DNA of 64,000 bases, from contig KV419409.1 of NCBI GenBank assembly GCA_001630475.1, forward strand, positions 186,001-250,000, written 5' to 3'. Below are positions 22,964-35,090 of the stretch, piece after piece (within the stretch, counting starts at the first letter, position 1; every line of letters starts with the position of its first letter). This DNA is from Sistotremastrum niveocremeum HHB9708 (lineage: Eukaryota; Basidiomycota; Agaricomycetes; Sistotremastrales; Sistotremastraceae). A program made the translations under genes and the position numbers. The notes under the pieces were generated by a model, which had not been told where the DNA came from, searched no databases, and saw only the letters and a program-made list of their open reading frames with translations.

Positions 22964-24024
22964 TCCGCCGCCTCAGATCCTCAGACTTAGGCGGACGACG
23001 AAGGACGACAAAGAGTGGATGAGGAGGGACGCACGGAGAGCCCGCGTCAATTTGAACGACTGACAGCTGAGACAACGGAAGTCACGGTGGTGTGAAGTGA
23101 GACCGGGCCGGAGTTTGAATTGTTTTTGTAGTTCTGGGATAGCCGGTGTAGCGATTTGTATTGAGTTGAATTGCGGGTGGGTCGATTTGTATTGGCGGAG
23201 ATTGAAGTGTTCAATCGTATTCTGTTAGATTACGTTTTTGTTTGAAATGGTTTTGAATTCGGCTGTTATAGAGTCCGTTACCGTACTTCAGTGCGTGTAC
23301 GGTGTACTATCCCAAGCATCGCTTGAACCATTGGGGCCTTGTTCGTCTTTGTCGTCTTTGTCTTCGTCTCTATCGTCGGGTATTTATCTTGGTCGAAGAT
23401 AGAAGATAAGTAGGGCGGTTCGCTGTGTTCTCTGACGCTTTCAGGCTACCAATCCAGGAACTCAGAGGGCATAGCGATTCAATCATCCAATCATCCGATT
23501 TTTTCGACCGATTTATATGCATACGCTTGACATTCATCGACGCATGTCTGCACAACACATCTACATGGCTTCCTTCATCATGCATCCTTGCTCAGGCTAT
23601 GACTCGTCTCGCCGGATCGTCTGTCGTATACGTGTACACATCCTGTCAATACCGATCGCGAGTCCTACGCAATGAGTCTTCCCTCGCTCAGCGCTATGAT
23701 GCATGATCTCTGACTGCATTCGCAACAAGGCACAGTAATAAAGTTCGTTGTCTGAAAGGGACAACGTTAATGCCCCGAGCTTAGGCTCAGGCTCAGGCTG
23801 TCGATGAATAATCTACCTGAGCATAAAACAACGTTAACGTCAATCGGTCGTATTACACGGTTCTTGCCAGTGGCGAAGCAAAGACCGGTACCGGTGAACT
23901 TGAAGTTCCTCAAATCGGCTGGGAATTTTGTGGAGAGCAAGAAACGAATCACAGGTCAAGTATACAATTTTATACACTTCTTCATCAGAATCATCGCCGT
24001 CATATCCCGCCTCTCTATCATTCC
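22964..24024. other. Intergenic stretch with no supported gene
   Basis: 1.06 kb between two minus-strand genes: promoter of the sirtuin gene, then unassigned sequence including short GGCTCA repeats near 23783-23800. Confidence 0.45.
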
Positions 24025-24411
24025 TCAATAAGTCTGCGCCTCTTCGCCTTCACCAACAACACCTGCATCCTCAAGTGCCCCATCTAAATCCCTCTCAGCC
24101 TGCATCGCACTCTTTTCCCCCCTCTTCTTACCCCCCTCAACAATATTCTCTTCTCCTCCCAGATCCGCAACTTCCTCTACACATCATTTTACTTATCAAC
24201 AGTTCTGAACGTTGGAGAGAGAGGGGGACTTACTAGCGGAAATACGACCAGTGGCCTCAGATTGCGCAGCTTCCCTATCCTCCCGAGCGGGATCGACAGA
24301 CGATCCTTTCGTATACGCGTCTGCAGCTGCGTCTGTCGTTCCTGACGACAGCGTCGAAGAGGGATTGGAAGGGTCGTATGATTTATCGATGAATGCGTCT
24401 GCGCCGGACAT
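24025..24411 (-). CDS. Small acidic hydrophilic protein
   Basis: Two exons, 24234-24411 and 24025-24176, with a 57-nt GT-AG intron; 109 aa. Starts MSGADAFIDKSYDPSNPSS and stays rich in Ala, Glu, Asp, Ser and Gly with no Cys, Trp or hydrophobic core (for example KKRGEKSAMQAERDLDGA). This composition suggests a disordered or stress-type hydrophilic protein. I do not recognise a family. The clean splice and start support a real gene. Confidence 0.55.
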
Positions 24412-26098
24412 CTTGGAGATTCTTTCGGTGGGGTAAGGTAATGGGGATTTTTGGAGGGAATCAGGTGTGAGGGGGTTTATATACCTAATTTTGAGCTTTT
24501 GGGATACGTCATTGAGGTGTTGCGGTGCGTCAGTCTATTCGATGTGTCAAGGGGAAGAACTTGCGCAGTGCGTCAGTTTATTGTAAGTATACGCGGGGAA
24601 GCATCGGCAGTGCTCGATATGGGTAGATCATTACCTCTTACAGCTCCACTCAGACTTCTCCCTCTTTCGGCAGATCGTTTTAGTTTAGTTGGTGACGAAA
24701 GGTTCGGGTGGAATTTATTTCAGCCTCGTTAGGTGCTAATGGGGGTTATTATTTACCTTTTGAAGTTGTTTTGGATCTCATGTGTGCTAGAAGTCTCGTG
24801 AGTCGAGGTAATCTGCGTGTGTGGGCATCGGGATCCATGTGGGCTCGCATCGAAGTGTGGATCGATCAGAATTTCCCCGCACAGCAATATATTCCACTCG
24901 TCGTGTTGAATTCAGTTCGTCATCCTCGAATATTTCCTTTACTCTTCTTCTTTCTCCTTTCGATTTCGATTATTTATTATTAGACTTGGCATCGTCATTC
25001 TGACTGATCCTATATTTATTCTATGTCATCTTCTTTTCGTCTGACTCAGTATTTATTCTCCAAGTAGACCTATGTCCTTCACATTTCTCCTTTTATCCTT
25101 TCGTCTCAGTCATCTTAGAGTAAACAAACAATGTATTTAAGACTGTAGACTAAGTTTGATACAACATCTATTGAATTATAGAACCATATCCTCTTGTTCT
25201 CGTCTGAATCGAATATCTCAACACGTCGGACTGAATGTGGATACGTATATCATCCGCCGTGTTGCACCCAGAGTACAAGTCTCGTTTATCTTACAAAGGC
25301 GAGCCAATTTCACCCCAAACTGACCCCCTAAAATTCCCCATCGCCATCCAAAAAACGAAAAATTTCAAGTCTCATCTCAAACTCAGACGAAAATCGCCCG
25401 ATGCATGCCTCTCATCCATAACTCAGTTCGTGAGAATTAGACGCCCACCTGTCGATCGGCGATTCGGCTCGAAGAGTCAGTGGAGTCAGTGGCTGTGCGG
25501 TGCTTCTTTCTTGTCTCACTTTGTCGATCCGGGAGATTGGCTCATTTGCTGTGTCTGCGTTGGTACCTCCGGATCCTCTATGTCGTGTTTGTGTTTAGGG
25601 GGTGAGTTGGATGGATTGGTAGAGGGATGGGTGGATGGATGGGTGTAACTAGTACTGTGGGGAGGACGATGATGAGGATGAAGGAGGGCTGGGATGTCTC
25701 GAGTTAAGGGCTTTGCTTTAGGTGTTGGATGAGAGTGTGCGCGGGAGGGTGTTGAAGGTAGGTTGTATATCCTATGAGGAACGCATTGATATATTCTATT
25801 TGAATAGACGAGAGACGACCGAAGAAGAAGGAGAGTTAAGACTGACCGAGACATCCCCCGAGACATCCTCTCCTATAAATTCCGCTCCTCTTTCTCCCCT
25901 CTTTATCCTCTCATTTCCCCTCTCCTTTATCGAATAATATTCAAGGGCCGGTCCCCACCCAACTCATTCACCTCGACCCCCACTCACCCGCACATAACCT
26001 AAAGCATAACGAACCGAACCGAATTCCACCCATTTCCTACTTACCTAACCCAAACTGCAACGAACCGAAAGGAAAGGAATCGAAACAAAGAAGAGGAG
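24412..26098. other. Long intergenic stretch
   Basis: 1.69 kb between divergent genes. A (GGAT)-like imperfect repeat lies at about 25611-25645. C-rich sequence and GAACCGAA repeats stand just before the next start. No supported gene. Confidence 0.45.
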
Positions 26099-26761
26099 AT
26101 GTATAAACCACTAACAACGATAACACTCGTATCCCTCTTCGCTCTCTTCTTCACTCCATCTCCCACATCTGCCTCCGCATCCGCATCCGTCTCCTCATCC
26201 GCGTCTTCCTCATCGTCATCCTCATCTTCCTCACTCTGTCATCTCGATCCATCCCCTCTCGATCTTCTCGCGCGGTCCTCCGAGTCTGACACCCTCTTTC
26301 CCTCCGCTCAATCTTCGTTTTCTGATATTGCTCCTCAAAATTCCGCTCGGGCTCAAAAGCCCATGCGCTCCCGCGAATCCTTCCACGCCGGCGATCTCGC
26401 GACCGCCCGCCATCCACTCCCCTCCCCACCCACCGCAACACCCCACACCCCAACCCCACCTTACATGGTCCCAGCAGGAATAATGACTCAGCTCGGTCGA
26501 CCGGATGTCGTGTTTGGGATTTTTCCGGATGAGGCGAGGGAGAGATATAGTCCGTCTTTGACTTCGAGTGTATATTTGCATTTGGGGTTGGAGAGACCCG
26601 GAGGGAGAACTGTGAAGCGACAGAGGAAATGCAAGGAGAGGGATGGGAGGGTGAGCACGAGGGATGTGATTGTTAGGGAGAGGGAGCGGTATGAAGAACT
26701 CGAGAGGCCTTTTGAGAGGATGCATGCCGGGGGTCGATTGGATATTGTTGGAAAGGTGTAA
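26099..26761 (+). CDS. Predicted secreted protein, unknown function
   Basis: Single frame of 220 aa. It opens MYKPLTTITLVSLFALFFT, a clear signal peptide with a likely cleavage near SPTSASA, then a Ser/Ala tract of about 25 residues encoded by TCC/TCA repeats. The middle is Pro/Thr/His-rich, then a better-ordered region has GIMTQLGRPDVVFGIFPDEA and SVYLHLGLERPGG; the end is strongly basic and acidic (RERERYEELERPFERM). One Cys follows the Ser tract (LCHLD) and one lies in KCKER. No family recognised. Confidence 0.6.
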   Translation: MYKPLTTITLVSLFALFFTPSPTSASASASVSSSASSSSSSSSSSLCHLDPSPLDLLARSSESDTLFPSAQSSFSDIAPQNSARAQKPMRSRESFHAGDLATARHPLPSPPTATPHTPTPPYMVPAGIMTQLGRPDVVFGIFPDEARERYSPSLTSSVYLHLGLERPGGRTVKRQRKCKERDGRVSTRDVIVRERERYEELERPFERMHAGGRLDIVGKV

Positions 26762-27883
26762 CTGTATCTCTCTTGCCCTGTATTTTTACTTCGTCGAGAA
26801 GAATCTGTAATTCATCGATTGGTCCTGGAGAGTCTTATCCTTCTCTCAATCCTCATCTACTCGCGCGCATCATGCGCTAGGTTTCCTATACGACCATAAT
26901 TTCAATCCTAATAGTACGTGATAGACGTCTCCTGCCTCGCAGTGGTTTTTTATGCAGTTAGCTGCCTCTTCCATAATTCATCCCGGGCCAGTGCATCCTT
27001 CTCGAGCGCAACTACTAGTATTTCCCTTTCCTCACCATATGCATGTATGGATCGGATCCTTGTCAATATATGTGGTGCAGATCGAATTCGAAGGCACACC
27101 TTCACCTCCACCGTGACCATTGACTTTAATTTTTCTCGACTTTCAGGTCGACTGAGAACCTGCAAGTGGCTCGACACTCAGCGCTGGCGTTCGTCCGAGT
27201 GTTTCACTGAAAGCCAAATTCGACACTCGATCGCGATACCATCATGATCATGAGTCATGACTAGTACTGATAGCAGTCGCCGCATCGTCTTTTGACTTCT
27301 TGACTTATTCTCTCGTCCGTCGTCTGATGCATTACTAGTACTCGGATCTGGGACCTTGTCAATGGATCAATGGATGACACGCGTAAATTTCAGGCTATCG
27401 ATATCCTAAAGAACTCAACATCTCAAAGAACTCGGAATCCTAATCCGCCCTCCAGTATTCTATCAACTCAGTGTGCTTGCTCAGTGTTCGATTCCTTTCA
27501 GCCTGTGAGCACAGTCTAGCAAAGCCACATATTCCGAACATCGCTCAGCCACAGCTTATTCTGGATCTCAAAACACCCTTTCGACGACTCCGGTTTATCA
27601 CACCTTGTCATCGGCCATCCTTTCATCCTTCGGTATTGAATGCATTCGCGAATACACGACTCGTACCCATTGTGCGATATTTGCAATATTTGCAATATTC
27701 GATCCTTCTTGTCAAAGCGACACGACTATGGGAGAATGATTGCATAAACACCGGATATTTGAAGATGTCTGAGGAGATTATGAACTTAAGAGCGTGCAGT
27801 GAGAGCAGACTGAGCTCAATCATTCGTGTGATCGAGGTCAGTGCTTGACCGAGATTGAGACGCGGACCTTCATCTATGGGTTT
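26762..27883. other. Intergenic stretch with no supported gene
   Basis: 1.12 kb between the secreted protein (+) and DUF6535 gene B (-), which converge. Short frames here have no domain and no codon pattern I trust. Confidence 0.45.
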
Positions 27884-30225
27884 TCAGCCAATATGAATAG
27901 TGGAGGCTGAACGACGACGGTGAGGCCCTTGACGCCGAGAATCATCACCCTGAGGGTCGTCCGAAGAAGGAAGATGATGATTGGACTCGTGTCTGTCAAA
28001 GGTAGGAGACGAATGTCGGGATGGAGGTCGGGATGGAGGTAACGGTGTAATGTTAGGACAAAAGTGAGTCTTCAAGATATCTTGAGCTCGTGCACGAGTA
28101 TCTTCGCTCGTATCAAGACCAGGATCGAGGTCAGTACTAGTGAACCTTGTATCAACGCAGAGCTGCAGGAACTCGAAAACGACATTGGGATCTGACAACC
28201 CCGAGACCTCGCATGCTTCAAGATAGAGCACAAGGGAGGCGCTGACCCGGGCCCAAGAGATCCAATACACATTCCGGGTGACGGATGCAATGATGGGAGA
28301 CAAGTCGGCGCCGAGGGGGAGAGGGGAATTGGGAGTAAGAAGGGCATCGAGGACGTCACTCACGTTGCCGTCATTGACATTGCTGGGTGGATCCTTCAGA
28401 AATTCGTTGACGTGAAGCAGAATTCCGGCTTGACAATGACGGAAAAGGACAGGAAGGAAGTTAACGGAAGAAAAGAAGATTGTACCAGGCGCCCGCATAA
28501 GAGATCTGACGACTGAAAGATGATCGACGTGCGAGAGGATCTTTGTGAGATCATCCTCGTTTCCACCACGGACAAGTGAATTGCAATGATCGACAACGTT
28601 AGCGAAGATTTGTTCACGGTTTCCAAGTTTTCTGTTTTGGTCGTACGTGCACAAAATCTTGGCGATGCATTCTTCGACTGAGAGTGTTCCGACGTCACGT
28701 AGATCTCGGTTGTTCTCCTGGAACGAGATGATCGTGGCCCAAGCGGGGAAATCGGAAGGGATAACATAGTGATCGCAGAGGAAGTCATCGAAGTCGTTCT
28801 CGCTCAGTGTACCCTCCACCTCCCTCGGATATCTTTGGCAATAATTTGCAAATCGGGAGATCTGAGCCCAGACCGTTTCTCGGACTCGATTCGACGTGTC
28901 CGAAGCCATCAACCGGCCGTAAGTCCCTCTCAGCACATCGATCGATCCGTTGCCCCATAGCACCCATGCCAAGTACGAGAATGACGGGGCCACACGATCC
29001 AGCAACTTTGGATCGTTGGCCTCTGCGATCAACTGCATGTAGGTCTTGAAGAGATCCCGGTTTGATTCCCAATTGACACTGGCTCTCCACTTCTCCATCC
29101 ATCTCCATCGCCTTTCCAACCGCTGGAGAATTCTGACAACGAACTTGCTGACAAGGCCCTCGAATGGTGAGCTGTCGAATCGGATCGCATGGATCGTGGT
29201 GGCTGCAATTGTTCCGAGTATGACAGCGGCCAGAATGACTCCTAGACTCCATGTGGTCTCAAGAATTGGAGCGGTTTGATCGAAAGAGCTCGAGAGGTTA
29301 CGGAGTTGATAGAGAAGACCGGCAATGAAAAGGCCAATGGATAGAAGTAAGGACCAGTATAGGACGGCGACAAGTGGCTTAATCCACCCATACGCGAGAC
29401 TTTTCCGCGCCTCGTGTCGCATCGTCCGTTCTCGGTGAGTCTTCCCATCCGGACGACTCAGTAGCCTGCCGACCCACTGTCGTCCTAGTACACAGAGAAC
29501 TGCATTGCACATCTAAGACACGGGCATCAGCATCGATCGAATTAACACACACAAATAGAGAGTACACGTACAGCCATAATCAAAGATAGATAATATAATG
29601 CACATACATTTTGATCTGATTTAGGTGGTAGCGGAGGCGCAGGCGTGGTTGAGTTGCTTGGAGTGCCACTTGGAGGCGGGCTCAAGGCTTGAGCAGCCGG
29701 GACGAGAAACGCGGTGAGCACAGCCAGGAAAATGGCAATCTGTATATTGTCATTAGAGGTGGGATGAAAACCAGAGTTTAACTCACAAATACTAGCGACA
29801 CATCCATCAACCCTTTCCATTCCTCGGCTTCTTCCTTCATCTTCGCTGTCGCAATCTCATAAACGCCGCTCCAAAGCTGCTCGCTTTTCAACGGCCGTTC
29901 TTCTTCGTCATAAGGCAAATCGTCTTCAAAGCAGTCAATGCTTAAACCTGAAGAAAGTCGCAAACTGCAAACCTTTCTGCGCATCCTTAACCAACGCATC
30001 CAACTTTGTTCCATGCTCCTTCAGGGTTCGCTTTTGTTCATCCATCGTCTCTATTTGTGCCTTCATCGTCGTCTTCTGGTCTTCAATAGTTTCGTTCTGC
30101 TTTTCAATCAAACCGAGGAGCCGATGGAAAAGGGGAGTATCGAATGGATCATGAGGGGCATCCGCTACGGGTGATGGCAATTCAGACGACATGGGCGAGA
30201 CTAGTGACGCTGGGGGAGAGGACAT
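27884..30225 (-). CDS. DUF6535-type multi-pass membrane protein (gene B)
   Basis: Four exons: 29973-30225, 29787-29923, 29572-29739 and 27884-29512; phases close, 728 aa. Same plan as gene A: an N-terminal coiled coil (ETIEDQKTTMKAQIETMDEQ), DDLPYDEEERPLKSEQLW, a first helix (SLVFIAIFLAVLTAFLV), a second (VCALYYLSLIMAMCNAV), then VLCVLGRQWVGRLLSRPDGK and two helices (LVAVLYWSLLLSIGLFI; WSLGVILAAVILGTIAA). Its first intron is 49 nt, as in genes A and C. It is much more diverged than A and C are from each other, and is shorter at the C-terminus, which ends in a Ser/Pro/Arg-rich tail with SRPPSRHSS. Function unknown. Confidence 0.85.
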
Positions 30226-30555
30226 GGTGGTCGAGGAGAAAGAGTAGTGATGGGAACGTGGTTCAAGGTAGGGTCTGATGGGTCAACGATTGGCCCGTCG
30301 TTCGGCGTCTACAGAAACAGCCGCTAGCGAGTTATGCCTCAAGTCCCTTCGCGTGAACCACACATCCATGAGATCCAGTTTAATCCAGAAGGTAGCAGAC
30401 GACCAGGTATCGCGCCAGCTCTCATCCCTGCGGTCGCTCGGTGAGTCGGTTTTCATTGGGTCTCTGACTCGACATTCAAGACCTGAATATTGTGATTGAA
30501 CGAAAATGTACTTACGAGTCTTGGCCTTGATATACGCTATTTTGCAAGGGAATTT
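30226..30555. other. Spacer between two minus-strand genes
   Basis: 330 bp, promoter of DUF6535 gene B. No gene seen. Confidence 0.45.
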
Positions 30556-31157
30556 TCAGGTTAAAAGTCGTCGTGGTCGCTGAGGATGACGGTTGAAACG
30601 AGCCAGCTCAAATTTCACACGCTCGCCGAAGTCTTCCTCATGTACAACCACAACGACGTCTGGAGCCTCGAACTTCAGAACTTGCAACTCTAGTATATAA
30701 TTGAGTCCTGCGGCTCTTTCAGGACGGTCTCGACTCTCACGGAAAGAATAAGAATTGGCTGAGAGTTCAGACACCTGCTGCGAAATTTCACTGTCACCAT
30801 ATACATGTCGCTTCAAGAGGGTGCTATGTTGAATGATGGGGTTGGGAGACTATAAGACATGGATATCGTATACCTTCGGAATACTTGTCAAGAAAACTTA
30901 GGCGCCGCCACTGATACCATCGTCACTGTCAATCTTTCTCAGAGACTATACCACACTTCTCTCTCCTCGAGACCTTATGCTGAACTCGATATCCTGTACA
31001 TCAGGATTCGCTGGGCCCTGAACAGCTCTCAGGATGCTCCCAAACAGCCATAAAAGTGTAGTTCGCGATCGACGGTCGAGAAACGATAGGGCTCGAGCAA
31101 AGCGACTGGACGACTCTCCGGGAGGTTCATGTCGGGAAAAGGAAACTCCTTGGTCAT
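30556..31157 (-). CDS. Putative small gene or gene remnant, exons partly resolved
   Basis: Two blocks look coding. A probable first exon begins at 31157 (MTKEFPFPDMNLPESRPVAL, then LEPYRFSTVDRELHFYG). A probable last exon, 30556-30849, begins after an ATAG acceptor with SPNPIIQHSTLLKRHVYGD and ends with VVVVVHEEDFGERVKFELAR and a basic tail. I could not join them with phases that close, so there may be a missed exon or the gene may be decayed. It lies only 43 bp from the 3' end of DUF6535 gene C. No family recognised. Confidence 0.3.
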
Positions 31158-31200
31158 ACCAATACTCTACATCTTCATAAGCGCAAATAAGAGGGATGTA

Positions 31201-34200
31201 TCAAAGTAACATGCCTGGTCTAGCTTCAACCAGTTGCCTAGCCCTCTCCAGGTAGAACTGGGCGCTTACACGTGTCTGAAAACTGGTACAGTCCTCATCA
31301 GACCAATCCTTCATCTGCGATGAATCCGAAAGGCAAAGGTTGAAAAATCGCTCGAAATATTCTGCCCCTGTGTGATAAGGAGCTCCATGGTCGAGATAGA
31401 AGATGATGGCATCGCTGTACCTCCTCCAATTCATCCGATTGCACTCAGTTTCGACAAGGCCACGGATGACATCGTGCATCGCGAATCCTCGAGGAACCCT
31501 GAAGTCGGCCGGAAGTGAAGTTATCATATAGTCGAGAAATTCCAAGCAGCGGTACGTCAGGCGATAGTTGGGATACACAAAACCCAGCCTGCCCTCATGG
31601 CTGAACAACTTCATTTCACCAAGAAAATCGGGTTCACAGTCTTGTGTAATTGGAAGGACTAGATCCTTGATGTTCGACCCATCTCCACTTGAATGTGCTA
31701 GGATTAGGTCGATAAATTGACTGCGCCGCATTGTTGGAAGGACACGTATGAGTACATCGTGCCTCTGCGCCTCGTCAAGGTGTTGCAACTCTAATATTGG
31801 CCCTTTGGCACTGATCTTTGAGCGTTTGTTCCAGTTAATGGGCAGCAACGAGCATATATTGTTGCAGAGGTCTCTGCATTCTTCATCGGATAAACTAGGA
31901 AGGGCTGTATGAGATCAGATGATGACCATGCATGGTATGCGGTGACTCACGAATAAAACAGGCCGCGTAACGGAGATAAAACGCGGCGTGGCGAAGTCTA
32001 TCCTCTGGAGGAGAGTTTCTAAGATACCGATCGCGGCACCATTCCCACAATGAGTGAGCTGAACGTAGTTCAGAAAGACAATCAAAAGCACCATGGTTGA
32101 GGTAATAAAGCAACGTGTCATAGTGCTCCCATATAAGCTGCTGTTGCTTTTGCCCTTTACTGGGATCAACGAGGAAGAGAAGTGGTGAAAAGTCGACAGG
32201 GGAGACATTAAATGTGGGGGACAGGTGAGGGACGAGGAAGCCTAAGAAGCGGCAAATTCGAGAGAGAGACTCCGGTAACAAATGATCGTACAGCATTTTG
32301 TTCATGACCTTGTGGAAAACATGTTTCGCGTTTCCTCTCGTAAGGAGAGAGAGAAGATTTTCATGCCAGACCAAGGATGGGCTGCGGATTAAGGACACAA
32401 TGACTCGCGATCGATCGACGTTTCTGAGAAGGGCGGTGAGCGTGCTTGGATCTTCTTCTGTTGCGAGCCTGTTACACACGGAGGCGGTAAAGATGAAGAT
32501 CCTTCGTCGGTCTCCCTGTCTTGTATATGGGAAATCGTAAGAGGTGAGAATGTTGGTGATACACCGTTCGTATGTTTCCGGTCTATTCCGACAAAGCATT
32601 TCGTTGCCCTCCTCGAAAGACAAAAGGAAAGCCCAACACGGCAAGAATTCGTGAATGCGTTCGGGCCACTTTGTCAGGGCCTTCCGACATTGTCTCGCCC
32701 ACCATCGCGTCAGAGCATTATCGGTACGACCGCGATCCGCTCCTCCAAGCCGCCTTCTCGATTTCCAATAGTTGAGATTGGCGACTTGACTGTGAAGGGT
32801 CTCCTTGAGACGGAATGAAGTGTCCGACGCAAGGAATCGGTCGCGAACCGCCATGAAAGGAGCGAAGAGAGAGTCTCCTCCTGCGTACCACTTTCCGAAG
32901 TCGAATGAAGGTACAACGCGTTCCAGAAATTCTGTGTCATTCGTGTTGATGACCAGGCGTGCATAGGCTTTGAGTGTTTGAATCTCCGTGCTATCGCCGT
33001 CCTGCCATTGAATAGAACTCAACACATCGTCTGCGCCTCGTTTGTGACCAGTCGAGTCGTCGTCGTCGTCATCATCATCATCATCATCTTCCCAATCTGT
33101 GAGTCTGGTATCTTTCTCTCCTTCCTTCTGAATGTAGCTTCCCGCCAATCCTCTGAAACGGCGTATCCGCATAAGCAACGGAAGCAGTGCATTGCTGAGG
33201 GGACTCTCGAATGGAGAATTTTGATGCAAGGTAGCGTGCACCGTCGTCGCGACGATGATGCCAAGAATGATGAGGGAAAGGACAGTGGCAACAACGGCTC
33301 CGAAGGCAAGAATGGCCGCCGGGCCTTGAAACGAAAAGGCCAGCTCCCAAAATTGAATCAGCAATCCAACGACGAAGAATCCGATGGCAAGTAGGAGCGT
33401 CCAGAAGAGCACGCCCATAAGCGGTAGCATGTAGCGATCCGCGATCGCTTTGCGTCGTTCTCGAGCCAAGGTTCGTTCGAGATTCGTCTTGCCGAGAGGA
33501 ACGGCAATCAATCGCCCTGCCCATTGCATACCCAGGACACACAGAATCGAGTTGAAGATCTGGATGCACATCAGCCTGCGATCTGTGAAAGGATGATCGA
33601 CTCACGCTGAAGACCAGAGCGAGGTAATAGAACAAGGCCACGAACTGCAGTGCCGCGGAGGGCAACGGATCTTTCGATGACGATGAGGGTTCAGCATCCG
33701 CTGGAGGTGATGTGAAGGCTTGGATGAGGGGGGAGATAAAAGCCGTAACCACGGTCAAGAAAAGAGCAATCTCGTAAGTTCAGAATCATTGGGCGATTTC
33801 AGAAATATCACAATGGGCACTTACGAATACAAGTGATATCTGCATAAGGTCTCGCCATCCTTCGACCACCACCCTGATCTTCGCTAATGATTCCTTATCT
33901 AGAGCACCCCAAGTTTGTTCGTCTTCCAGTGGTCTGGTGTCGTGCGGTCGATCATCTATCTCTACGTTATTCGCCATTATCAATGGGTCAAAAGGTCTTC
34001 GTACCTTTGGTGGCATCTTTCTCGAGCGCTTCCAACATAGAGGTATGTTTCTCCATAGTCGCATGTTGGCCCTGGAGAATCTGACTGTGGTTTTGAAGAG
34101 TGTTTCCCAGGCTCTCTATGAGAGTATTCTGATTCTCCATCAAGAAAAGCAATTTGTCGAATTTTGAGATGCTAGGTGCCTCCGCAAAGCCTGGATCCGG

Positions 34201-34230
34201 CTCCTTGTTCGACTCTGCAATGTAGGGCAT
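31201..34230 (-). CDS. DUF6535-type multi-pass membrane protein (gene C)
   Basis: Five exons: 34005-34230, 33825-33955, 33606-33770, 31951-33559 and 31201-31904; phases close, 944 aa. It is a close paralogue of gene A, in inverted orientation 17 kb away: DEQTWGALDKESLAKI, the two first helices, NSILCVLGMQWAGRL and TNLERTLARERRKAIADRY are all shared almost unchanged, and exons 2 and 3 have the same lengths (131 and 165 nt). An Asp run of about a dozen residues, coded by a GAT/GAC microsatellite (about 33056-33090), interrupts the loop after the fourth helix; gene A has only a short acidic patch there. The C-terminal Ser/Arg exon of gene A is absent. Function unknown. Confidence 0.85.
33056..33090. 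repeat. GAT/GAC trinucleotide run inside DUF6535 gene C
   Basis: On the plus strand (GTC)n passes into (ATC)n; on the coding strand it encodes a poly-Asp tract. Confidence 0.85.
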
Positions 34231-35090
34231 AGTTGACTTATGAATGACGATTGAGCACTGGACAAGGAGGTCGTCTCAGGGCGATAGATCATGAGATGGG
34301 GTGATGGGAGTGATAAGAGCAGCTGGCAGTCGGTCTCCTCGGCGAACGTGAGAATAGCAGTGGCACAACTACAACGTGCTCCGCATGTCCCATGCCTGAT
34401 ATAATCAGCAAGTCGAGCTTCTTGGATGAAGTGCAGCGAGTCTGTCATGGAGAAAAGAAGGACTGAACCACTTGGTGCATGCTTTGCATTACGTCTATCA
34501 ATCGTCGAAAACTTTTACTTCTTTCCAGGCGTGGGATCGACTCGAAGGCTGGCTTTTGTTTGTAGATCAGCTAAAAGACTCTCTGCCTCAGAATATGGAT
34601 GCTTTGCGTCCACAGATCGTTGGCTTAGCTTACCGGTACTAAGGGGCCTGCATTTGGTCCTTGGAAAGCGAAAGGGACAGGGGCACACACGGTGGCGTTT
34701 ACTCGTATATCCGGATTGTCGGCTTCTCCGGAAGCGATTTTGCCTTTTTCCCTTCCCTGATCAGCATTTCCATATCCATCCAAAACATCCTTCTTTCTAA
34801 TTATCAGCGTCACCACCATTCTCAATCGCAGCAAAAAGCAATGTTCTCCACACTGACTTGTATTCCGACGGTGCCACACTTATTTGTTCTCGTCTTGTCT
34901 CAGTCTTGTTCTTCGTGGCTTTTCGATTGTTGACGACACGACATCAAAAGGACCCTTTTGCCTTGGGGTCGGCTCCGATCGCTTGAAGGGTATTTTTACG
35001 TTACTTTTCCTTAGTCCAGAGCCAGTATTCCAAATCCCCTTTTTCCTCCTTTCTCTCTCTCTCTGTGCGACGTCGACGTCCTCGTTCCAA
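34231..35090. other. Divergent promoter region
   Basis: 860 bp between DUF6535 gene C (-) and the Gln-rich gene (+). A CT-rich tract at about 35036-35065, common before fungal starts, lies just upstream of the plus-strand ATG. No gene seen. Confidence 0.45.
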
